Origin: Bolinopsis microptera
Taxonomy: Eukaryota > Ctenophora > Tentaculata > Lobata > Bolinopsidae
Assembly: GCF_026151205.1 (NCBI RefSeq)
Contig: NC_087076.1
Location: 13,377,675 to 13,441,674 of the forward strand
Direction: 5' to 3'
DNA: 64,000 nucleotides
Positions 55,541 to 64,000 of this stretch are shown here, piece after piece (the stretch's first letter is position 1; each line of letters opens with the position of its first letter). A program made the translations under genes and the position numbers. The notes below the pieces were generated by a model. The model was given only the letters and a program-made list of their open reading frames with translations. It was not told where the DNA came from and did not search any database.

Positions 55541-55675
55541 ATGAGATGCCACCTATTGGAGGAGGATTATGAAAATGTTCTGTCTCAACTAAATGAGTGT
55601 TCAGAAACATTGGATGAGGCTATCAAGGAACACAATAATCAGAAGGCTGAAGCCCAAAAGAGCCAGCAAGTCTAG
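55541..55675 (+). CDS. Small coding-like ORF with heptad-like acidic helix
   Basis: MRCHLLEEDYENVLSQLNEC, then SETLDEAIKEHNNQKAEAQK and a stop at 55673. Composition (Glu, Leu, Gln, Asn; low AT bias relative to neighbours) looks like a coiled-coil protein segment. After the TAG the same frame continues SLERTHKATLIQWL to a second stop. AATAAA follows at about 55720. It may be the last exon of a gene or a retro-fragment. Parent not recognised. Confidence 0.35.
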   Translation: MRCHLLEEDYENVLSQLNECSETLDEAIKEHNNQKAEAQKSQQV

Positions 55676-55739
55676 TCTCTTGAGCGGACACACAAGGCCA
55701 CACTAATCCAGTGGTTATAATAAAGTTTACTTCATTTAA

Positions 55740-56367
55740 TCACATAATAAAGTATTATTATCAATTATATCATTCCAATGTCAACATTTAAATTCTTTTG
55801 GAATTAAAAATGTAACAAGGTTAAGGGGAAATTATTTAGTAACTACTGCACTGGTTCCAACTGAAGTGAGGCTACGCGTCATGAAACTTGCGGTACTGCA
55901 CTTAAATGCCAAATATTTGTTAACTTGTTAATATAGTGACTGGACAGACTGCTGAATGAGGTGAGTAAGGACCCATCTTGGGTTAATATAAATTATAATA
56001 TTATACAAAATAATAAGTGTATCAAATACAACTGATTATGCTTTGGTTTTCTTTGGGGGTCATATACAAAACCCGATTACATGAACATTATATAACAGAT
56101 TTTAATATTTGCAAAGATTCAATTGAAAAAAATTCAACACAAAATTTTTCAACCAGTTTTAGTTTAAGCTTTATATCTCACTCAAAATGTAACGATGAAA
56201 TGTTTAATAAATATGATAAGCACTCTGCTTTAACATCTCTTCAATACCAGTATACAATTCATTAACTTTAAAATCTGGGAAAAAGTACAGTTAAGAAAGG
56301 GCTCCAGCTCATGACCAAATTAGCTAGGATATAAAATGATAAGAGTAAACCAAAACAATTAACAATA
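55740..56367. other. Non-coding region
   Basis: No supported feature. A plus-strand frame at 56017-56265 is AT-rich without similarity. Confidence 0.35.
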
Positions 56368-56652
56368 TCAATCATCATTACTAATTTCAAATTTAAATAA
56401 ACCTATTTTTACATTCATTTTAAAGCTGCTGCTGTTCTCTCCCAACGAGTGTAAAAAGTCTTTTGTGATTTTGTCTATGTTTCCCTCAGTCTCAATCACA
56501 AATTTCACCTTTTCACAGGACGGATTTGGTTCTGTATCATTGATGTTTACACCAGTGATGTTTTCACTATTGGCATTTTCACTATTGATATTTTCATCAT
56601 GATATTCAATCTGATCATGCATATGAAAGTAAAGGTTCTTTTTTGATCGCAC
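56368..56652 (-). CDS. Unrecognised acidic 94-residue frame
   Basis: Starts MRSKKNLYFHMHDQIEYHDE, followed by a short Asn/Glu repeat (ENINSENANSENITG) and KVKFVIETEGNIDKITKDFL, ending FEISNDD. Acidic, soluble, no membrane segment. Upstream DNA is a tandem duplication whose two copies encode related lysine-rich segments (see 56653-56917), so this may be the last part of a decayed or spliced gene. Confidence 0.3.
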   Translation of the reverse strand: MRSKKNLYFHMHDQIEYHDENINSENANSENITGVNINDTEPNPSCEKVKFVIETEGNIDKITKDFLHSLGENSSSFKMNVKIGLFKFEISNDD

Positions 56653-56917
56653 AATCTACTTTATCTTTTCCCTCTTTTTGTAATCTTCTTAACTGCAGTA
56701 TGCTTCCAATTGCTTCAGCTCTCTCTATATCTCTGGACTGATTTCGATCTTCACCATGATATTCAATCTGATCACAAGAATGCAATGGTTATTTTTTGAT
56801 CGCACAATCTACTTGATCTTTTCTCTCTTTCTCTTTTTGTAATCTTCTTGTTTGCAGTATTAGTCCAATTGTTTCTGCCTTTCTTTTCTTTGCCTGTAAC
56901 TCTTCTCTTTTATTCAT
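56653..56917 (-). CDS. Tandemly duplicated lysine-rich coding-like segment
   Basis: ATG at 56917 gives a 42-residue frame (MNKREELQAKKRKAETIGLI, LQTRRLQKEKERKDQVDCAI, KK) ending at 56789. About 160 bases downstream the related segment DIERAEAIGSILQLRRLQKE, GKDKVDCAIKK is read. The duplicate includes the GATATTCAATCTGATCA block. Both copies keep an open frame over the shared part, which suggests an exon duplication. Family unknown; the helices are charged and could bind nucleic acid or form coiled coil. Confidence 0.35.
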
Positions 56918-57599
56918 GTAACATAACTCATTGACCTCAAATTATTTGTTATATAGTAGTGTTGAAAGTATTAAAACTGAACAAAGTTAAACTTTTTAAC
57001 ATGCTGACCTAGTAGGACAATTGAAACTATGCTCCTCATTCTGGTTTCAGACATAGGGCTACACTAAAACCAGTACAGTTGATAAAATGAACAAATTGCC
57101 TGCTAGAGTTTTACTAGTACTCAATTTACCATGTCTGGGGCACTAACCCAGGCCTAAAACCAGCTGGACACAAATATAGAATGTCACAATGACGGGTGCA
57201 TGGATTGGTTTCTAAACAATTTAATATCATGCAGCCCGAAGGAGTTTATTATAGAATTTAAACTCAGTATATATACAAACTTTTATATATAAGTTGGTTA
57301 TCAGAAAAATCGAATGTGCTATGAAGCACACTCATAGCACTCAGCTCAGGGGAATCAGAGGAAGACAAAAAAGCCCAGCACATTGGACTGGATAATGTAT
57401 CCTTCAATCTCATCCCTCAGAAGACGAGCTATGAGGTCTCCTAAGTTTTTTACGTAAATTTTAGAGATAATTTATTGTAGCTTTTATATTATGTAAGATT
57501 TGCGGACGACATGATCCCAGAGCTACTTTGTTATACTTGCTGTTTGGTGTCTCAGCTACATGTGGAGGATCCCCTTTTTTGAAATTGTTATTAATTAAT
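56918..57599. other. Non-coding, includes inverted copy of the 42-bp repeat
   Basis: 56936-56977 is the reverse copy of the repeat at 3838 and 33869. Nothing else recognised. Confidence 0.4.
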
Positions 57600-58217
57600 T
57601 ATTGAGAACGCTTGATTCAAGTATTCAAGAAAACAGCAATTTCAACAATTTCATTACTATCGTCAGTTACTATCAATACTATATCCAAGGCCAAGGTACC
57701 AGCAAATCGGCAAAGCTCATTGCTGGTACCTTGGCCAGGCTTTATAACACATGTATACAGGGTGGTACATTCCCGAGTATTTTTAAAACTGGTAAAGTTG
57801 TTCCTATTTACAAGAAAGACAATAAGGAATGTATTGAAAACTATCGGCCTGTATCAATATAACCTTTATTCGGAAAAATTTTCGAGAAGGTCATTTACAA
57901 ACGGCTCTATAATTTCTCCATATCTAAAGGGGGAACTGACAGACTCACAGTTTGGATTTAGAAAAGGCCATTCTACCACTCATGCTCTACACAAATCTAA
58001 AGACTCCATTACAAAGACTCTGGCTGGCAATAAACATGTCTTAGGGATATTCATTGACTTGCGCAAAGCCTTTAACACCCTTGACCACAACATTATTCTG
58101 AGCAAGTTAAACTCCTACGATATTAGGGGCACAGCACTTACCTTACTTAAAAGCTGTTTGACTAACAAAAGCAGTCTGTTATGTATAACGATGTACCATC
58201 AGAAACAATGGATGTGA
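57600..58217 (+). mobile_element. RT fragment of an esterase-type LINE
   Basis: 57690-57860 reads GTFPSIFKTGKVVPIYKKDN and NYRPVSI. After a frame change, 57930-58217 reads LTDSQFGFRKGHSTTHAL, HVLGIFIDLRKAFNTLDHNI and LNSYDIRGTALTLLKSCL. This is the RT fingers and early palm of the LINE 2/LINE 3 type. It ends before the FADD motif. Both ends are truncated; at least two frame breaks. Confidence 0.82.
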
Positions 58218-58905
58218 AATTTGGGGGTACCGCATATATATAAATATATTTATGTTTGCTCTAATTGATACTAAATAAAATTGTTGTTTTCTTGAAATTG
58301 TTGTTTTCTTATATCAATAACAATTAACATCAGGGTTCATTTATGGTAGAAATAATATGTAATTGCTTAAAATATGGACCGGGTTTGGAGACAGTGACAG
58401 GGACACAGGTAGATATGAAGAAAATGCACCCTGCAGGAACAGAATACTGCAGCCGACTTGGCGATAACTTGACTCTAAATGAATCTCTTATTAAAATGAT
58501 GCAACAACTTAAAATGCACAGGTGTGTCACGAAAACAATTCAGGACACAAGAAGTTGAAAAGCACTCCATATTTAGATTCTCGACCATGCAAAATTAGTA
58601 TGAGACTTGATACACAAAATATCAAAATAATGTGTGATGTGTATGCACTGTTCAGTAGAAAAATTAGAGAAATGCTAAGTTGAAAGAGGTAGCAGTTTAA
58701 AAAAGTAATTAGGTGTCAATATCGTAAGCACGTTTGCAGTTTGAAAAGAAAAGTTTTTAGATACACCTTTGCAGAGTCCAATGACTAGACATGTAATCAT
58801 TAATTTCCAAAGGCAGCTCATTCATAATATATAGCATAGTACCAACTTCCTAAAACTTAAGATCAGCCACATATATAAAACGATCATAGTAGGCAAAGTT
58901 ATTTA
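58218..58905. other. Non-coding region
   Basis: No supported feature. A plus-strand frame at 58343-58558 shows no similarity. Confidence 0.35.
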
Positions 58906-61597
58906 GAATATATGGACACGTTCATTTGAGTTTGAGGATATTGGTAAATAAAAATAATAGCGTTTTTGACGATAGTGGCTTAATTTTGACATCTCTTACC
59001 CTAGCACGTTCAGAAGCTCTGAACATAAGCCACGTAACCCATACTCCCATATGCACTACTCAGAAAGAAAATCTATTGTTGTTAGGCACTATAATGGTTC
59101 AAATGTCACATTTTGTGTGACTTAGTTAACTGCAGTTGCCTAATTATCATTCCTTGGTCTGAAATATAGTAGATTAGGTCAATCTAACAATTATGATACA
59201 ACATTGGTTAAAGGGCACGGATCGAACGGTTACAAGGCGACATTTGGGTAACTTTGTCACACTCGGAATATCATACCTCTTTTCTACTGTGAGGTGTCCT
59301 CAAAACCCTTTCAACTCATTATTTGATGGTTGCTCTACCAATCATAGCCCTAGAATATGTTGTTTTGAATAGTTAGCTAATACAGGCACTTGGTTATTGG
59401 GAAATGAGCTTAATTCTGTCACAATATATGGAATTTTATATTGTGATTTTAAATTTGGGCGAATTATTATCTGATTATGGTTTGAAAGGCGGAAAACTTT
59501 ATTTAAGGACAATGTAGTTGATGCAAGTTAAGATCACTTGATGTTAACATTGTCACAAAAAATTCAAGTTTGACAATTTTTGGTTAAATTTGTCAAAGTC
59601 GCTAAAAATGTGACAAAATTGACTTTCCCTGCCCCAACAATATCAAGATAGTGTGTTAAAATTGGCATAGGATGCTTTATTGCCTATATTAATCGATCCA
59701 AACTACAAAAAAGATCTCTTAATCTGATGACGATTACCTAACTCTTATAATAACTGATGTAACAAAGTAAACATGTCTTGCCCATATTTTGAAGATCTAT
59801 ACCTCTATTAGAATTAACCATTCTTTCAGAAAAGACTGATAGAATATTGTTGAACAGAACATTAGAGGTCAAGTTTGACAATTTTTGGTTAAATTTGTCA
59901 AAGTCACTAAAAATGTGACAAAATTAACTTTCCCTGCCCCACCAATATAATCAAGATAGTGTGTTAAAATTAGCATAGGCTGCTTTATTGCCTAAATTAA
60001 TCGATCCAAACTACAAAAAGATTTGTTAATCTGATGAAGATTACCTAACTCTTATAATAACTAATGTGACAAAGTAAACATGTCTTGCCCCTATTTTGAA
60101 GATCTATACCTCTATTAGAATTCAAAATTTTTTCAAAAAGATTAATAGAACACTGTCAAGAACATCAGAGGTCAAGTTTGGCAATTTTTGGTTAAATTTG
60201 TCAAAGTCACTAAAAATGTGACAAAATTAACTTTCCCTGCCCCAACAATATCAAGATAGTGTGTTAAAATTAGCATAGGCTGCTTTATTGCCTATATTAA
60301 TCGATCCAAACTACAAAAAAGATCTGTTAATCTTATGACGATTACCTAACTCTTATAATAACTTATGTGACAAAGTAAACATGTCTTGCCCCTATTTTGA
60401 AGATCTATACCTCTATTAGAATTCAAAATTTTTTCAAAAAGATTAATAGAACACTTTCCAGAACATCAGAGGTCAAGTTTGACAATCTTTTGTTAAATTT
60501 GTCAAAGTCACTAAAAATGTGACAAAATTAACTTTCCCTGTCCCAACAATATCAAGATAGTGTGTTAAAATTAGCATAGGCTGCTTTATTGCCTATATTA
60601 ATCGATCCAAACTACAAAAAAGATCTGTTAATCTTATGACGATTACCTAACTCTTATAATAACTGATGTGACAAAGTAAACATGTCTTGCCCCTATTTTG
60701 AAGAACTATATACCTCTATTAGAATACTATGTAACTTCATAATCAAAAACATTTTGATTTAAACTAGTTATTTTGCCAGCAAGGAGCTAACTGAGTTATA
60801 ATAATTTGTTTGTGACGAAATTACCCTATTATTGACCATGTTGCGGTAGTTTAATTGTGACACTGTTAACATATTACCACCTGGTAATGATTTATGTAAC
60901 TGGTGCATGGTACTAGCAGTGTTTTTTATCCATAGTACGTAATATAAGGGGTTCAAGCTGTTATATCATTATTTGTTGACTTTCACACAATATGTTCAGA
61001 TATCATCAAGATTATTATTAGCTATAAGGCGGTTTATAAATGTTGTAATTATTATTTATGTGACAAAGTAAACTTGTTTGTGCCTTTTGTGTTTTAATTC
61101 CTTACGACTATGTGATATTAACGATTCCCAGCACTTCCAGGCCATCAAATAAACCTACACAACTCAGCATTGCTTGTCAGGGTGCCCTAAACATTGTTCA
61201 CATATTTTCTTAAATGTGTGACAGAGTAAACCTGAGTGCGCCATCTAACGAAAAAAGTCGTCAAATATGTAGGCAATGGTCATATGTACCCATCCAATCA
61301 ACTGGACACACAAAAGTTTGGTCAAAAACGTCAGCAAGGGGTCCATATTTACTCCGTCACATGTTTATAGCGTGACAATGTAACCATTTCCGTGCCGGCC
61401 GTATTTAAGCGATATCTTATCACCTGATTAAGATATCGTTATGTGACAAAGTTAGCCTAGAAGATGAGACGATTATCCTAACCATCAAGGGTTTATGTAA
61501 TTTCATAGTGTGACACAGTCAACTACACTGTGCCTTTTAATAGGGTCACTTATATTTACCAATATCCTCAAACTCAAATGAACGTGTCCATATATTC
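58906..61597. mobile_element. 2.7-kb inverted-repeat element with motif array
   Basis: The ends 58906-58950 and 61553-61597 are perfect 45-bp inverted repeats (outer bases GAATATATGGACACGTTCAT). No transposase frame. The interior has a ~300-bp satellite (59570-60725) and at least a dozen copies of a TGTGACAAAGTNAAC motif followed after 6-7 bases by TGCC, mostly in one orientation. Partial relatives lie at 7599-7930, 62780-63070 and 63530-63620. It is probably a non-autonomous DNA transposon. The palindromic ATATAT at the tips hides any target duplication. Confidence 0.85.
59570..60725. repeat. ~300-bp tandem repeat, about 4 copies
   Basis: Copies start near 59570, 59869, 60172 and 60472 at GTCAAGTTTGACAATTTTTG. 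Each contains two GTGACAAA(A/G)T motifs, GATAGTGTGTTAAAATT, TTAATCGATCCAAACTAC and GAAGATCTATACCTCTATTA. Copies are very similar, with small indels. A single diverged unit end recurs at 63540-63610. Confidence 0.95.
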
Positions 61598-61961
61598 GCA
61601 TTTATCCACACTATATTTACATTACACGTACAACGTGTACATACTATTGTATAGTAGGCAAACTTAAACAATAAATAAATTTATTAAAAGTACTTTAATA
61701 ATTTGATCATAAAGCACCATAAAAATAGTTTTTTTATACGTCTAACTTGTTGAATTTGTAAAGGAAAACATTGTTGAATATTTTGGGCCCGTCTTGCCAT
61801 TTCTTCGAATACTTCAAATATTTAGAGAAAACAAAACTTATAAACTCGCATCAGATCAATGACTTTGCATGCTTAAATGTCTAAATGCTGAAATCATAAA
61901 TTAATTTGAACTAAAAAACCTTCAAATAAAAAGGACAATTTTGCTTTGCAACGCTAGTTAC
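61598..61961. other. Non-coding flank
   Basis: No supported feature. Confidence 0.35.
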
Positions 61962-62124
61962 ACTTGCATCATACGTTGTAGACCCGCCGCGCACTCGAAT
62001 AGCCATGATATGGCCGCGCATTGTATCACGTTTTGACCCCCATTGTCGTTTCACTATGTGTCGCGGCTACGCGATACAGCCGCGCCGCGCACTCTTGCGC
62101 GGCAGGTCAACAACGTATGACAAG
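61962..62124. mobile_element. 163-bp palindromic element built of the Penelope-terminus hairpin module
   Basis: Left TCATACGTTGTAGACCCGCC and right GGCAGGTCAACAACGTATGA are inverted and match the termini at 19575 and 20888. The right half keeps hairpin 2 (GCCGCGCA...TGCGCGGC) and a third hairpin of new sequence (TGTATCGCG ... CGCGACACA, one mismatch). GGGGGTCA is retained near the centre. It has no RT and looks like a minimal derivative of the same family. Confidence 0.75.
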
Positions 62125-62246
62125 CCTTTGCTTTGTTTGTGAACACGTTCATTTGAAGATATTGATAAACAAAAAAAAAACAAGTTTTAGGTAAACAAGT
62201 TTAAAATTTTGGTATTTATTAATAACAATCAAAACATATCATATCT

Positions 62247-62500
62247 TTAAAATAAAGCCACGCGTTGGTTGGCTACTTCACCTAACCATGTGTTTTTGCG
62301 CCGCTGCGGCCGCGCTGGTTTCACAAGTACAAAGCTAAAGTAAAAACGGCGGGTGCGCGCTACTGCAAGCCCAAGGACTTTAGATAAAGCCAAAAGCGAG
62401 TTGGCTACATCAAAGTAAAATAAATAATTTAAGCTTGAAGGTGCGTTCGCGTTGAGCATTTTCAAAAGCTTACGTGGCCCGGCGGCGATCACGTGATCAC
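62247..62500. repeat. GC-rich dispersed repeat
   Basis: 62287-62370 corresponds to 44550-44640 (CCATGTGT, GTTTCACAAGT, TGCGCGCTACTGCAAGC). A minus-strand open frame across it (62492-62247) has no similarity and is probably incidental. Confidence 0.6.
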
Positions 62501-62779
62501 AAGGACCTAGCTGTGAGCGCCAAATTTTATTTAAAGTTTTTAAGAATCATTCTATTACGAGTTATTTATGCTTTTGACTTATAGTAGAGCGGATTTTCAG
62601 GTATTTCATTCATTCATACATAGTCGGTTAATAAAAAGTTGTATAATATTTAGAACTCACTATTGTTGAAACTATGAATTACGAAAACAGAACGCAGATA
62701 ATGGACAATATACCGATAATGATATCAGAAACCCGAGTGCCGCATTGACTTTTCCGAATCCGTTTTTATCGAAGCTGCT

Positions 62780-63070
62780 CATTCACCAGGCAAAATTAAG
62801 CCACAATAGTGGCTTAATTTTGGCATCTGTAATTAACCTAGCACGTCCAGAAGTTCTGAACGTTAACCACGTGACCCATATAATACTCCCATATGCACTG
62901 CTTAGAAATAAAATTTATTGTTGTGAAAATTTATTGTTTCATTGAATACTTGGATAACTTTGGCACTAAAATGCACTGTTTTGAATGATTGCGTAATACA
63001 CACACTTGGTTATTGGGAAATGAGGTTAATTCTGTCACATTTTATAGACTTTTCACTTACCTACTTACTT
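62780..63070. repeat. Partial relatives of the 58.9-61.6 kb element
   Basis: AGTGGCTTAATTTTG, CTAGCACGTCCAGAAG, CATACTCCCATATGCACT-like and TTGGTTATTGGGAAATGAG follow the order seen at 58970-59070 and 59390-59420. The part between is deleted. It ends with a TCTGTCACATTTTATAG motif. Confidence 0.7.
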
Positions 63071-63234
63071 ATTGTCGAAATCATTCATATCAATAAATTA
63101 CTGTCATAAAAAAGGAATGATGTACACGTGATCTGAGATACCAATATCTCAATATCAAAAGGATAGTGTCTAGAAACATTCATAGTCCATGGTGGCAGGT
63201 ATCAAGTTAAACGAAGTTACACTGACTGGCAATG

Positions 63235-63470
63235 TATACGATTGCCGTCTCCCTCTCTCACCCCTGACCGCTATCAGGGTGCTCCTGAGGATTGAGAATC
63301 TAATCCTGGTGCGCATGTAACACATAATAGCCGCATAGTCTTCTCCTCTCTTCTGGGATAGTTTTTCAGCAAGTCTCTTGTGGTATCTTGTGGCTTGTGG
63401 ACCCCATCCGCCATTTGTTGAGTATATAAGTGGGGTAAATCTGCTTTTAGTTTGAAAAGCGGGAAAAATC
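63235..63470 (-). mobile_element. Coding remnant of an unassigned invertebrate retroelement
   Basis: Minus-strand frame open for ~75 codons: FTPLIYSTNGGWGPQATRYH, KRLAEKLSQKRGEDYAAIM, CYMRTRIRFSILRSTLIAVR, GERGRR. The FTPLxxSTxGGxG...KRLAE...KR..YA..M...RTR.RF..L.S...VRG pattern is, from memory, common downstream of reverse transcriptases in multi-copy repeat proteins of marine invertebrates. The element class is not certain. Treated as a fossil; both ends fade out. Confidence 0.5.
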
Positions 63471-64000
63471 CATATAAGGAGTATGGATGATACAGTTGAT
63501 TCTGATTCTAGAGAGGACTTTTGATATTAACATGGTCACAAAATGATGCGACGAAGTCAACATTTCTTGTCCCTATTTTGAAGAACTGTACCTCTGTTAG
63601 AATTCAATATTCTTTTAAAAATAAGATTCTGAAATTTTATGATTTTGTTCATAGAAGTCCCAATGGTCTTTCAATTTGAAATTGCGAGACGATGTAATAA
63701 ACTTCATATTACTGCGGCAGCTGCGTGCTGATAAATGTCCTGTGAATCAATCCACCCACTAGAGATGATAATATATTTTTGTGTTTGGCTGGTTTTAGGC
63801 CTGGGTGTGTGCCCCAGAGGTAAATCGGGTGCTAGTAAAGCTCTCACAGGCAACTGGCTCCTTTTGTCAACTGCTTTTGTTTTAAAGGGTGAGTAAATGC
63901 GATTTTTACGACACATGTTTAGTGCTCTGTAATCCAAAAGTTTAATTACAGCAACAGTTTAGTCGAAGTTTGAAGTCTCTATCTACTTCCTTCACCCCGC
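63471..64000. repeat. Repeat remnants at the window end
   Basis: 63540-63610 matches the end of the 300-bp satellite unit (GCGACGAAGTCAACATTTCT, GAAGAACTGTACCTCTGTTA). 63825-63875 (GTAAAGCTCTCACAGGCAAC, then TCCTTTT) matches 32660-32710 (GTAAAGCCCTTACAGGCAAC). No gene supported; the minus-strand frame at 63937-63704 has no similarity. Confidence 0.5.

Overview
The window is eukaryotic and metazoan. It holds intron-bearing host genes with GT/AG splice sites, a catalytic casein kinase 2 alpha subunit, TMEM203 and TMEM80 orthologues, an alpha-tubulin retro-fragment, and a dense population of non-LTR retrotransposons, a Penelope-like element, MITEs and satellites in AT-rich DNA. The repeat mix (APE-type LINEs whose ORF1 joins a PHD finger to an SGNH esterase, plus a Penelope-like reverse transcriptase) fits a marine invertebrate, perhaps a cnidarian. 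The phylum is inference only.

Layout. 0-2.4 kb: two nested minus-strand LINE remnants. 3.0-5.3 kb: an unrecognised single-exon gene with a lipidation-type N-terminus, whose 3' half is tandemly duplicated. 5.3-13.5 kb: mostly non-coding, with a long (TG)n tract, dispersed GC-rich repeats, an alpha-tubulin fragment fused to a triple-hairpin module, and a LINE fossil. 13.7-15.2 kb: a large palindrome of ~176-bp units beside a zinc-finger ORF1-like fossil. 19.6-20.9 kb: a Penelope-like element with inverted termini. 21.2-24.7 kb: a LINE with a 1000-codon open frame. 26.3-28.4 kb: a 2-kb retroposed RNA with a 16-bp target duplication and a 60-bp coding tandem repeat. 28.9-33.0 and 34.0-42.9 kb: two esterase-type LINEs; the second is split by a 3.5-kb DNA transposon with an 8-bp target duplication. 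43.4-46.8 kb: MITEs, palindromes and a 29-G run.

46.4-53.1 kb is the host-gene island. TMEM80-like (5 exons), TMEM203 (1 exon) and CK2-alpha (at least 2 exons) all lie on the minus strand, and the only recognisable insertion is a MITE in a TMEM80 intron. 53-64 kb returns to repeats: a MITE, coding-like small ORFs, a LINE fragment, and a 2.7-kb element with perfect 45-bp inverted ends and a recurring GTGACAAAGT-type motif.

Most promising for novelty: (1) a three-hairpin terminal module on a Penelope-like element, also found on a short palindromic element and on a tubulin retro-fragment, with base-paired changes between copies; (2) the retroposed 2-kb RNA whose repeats change in base-paired positions; (3) the motif-array transposon; (4) the duplicated lipidated-protein gene.
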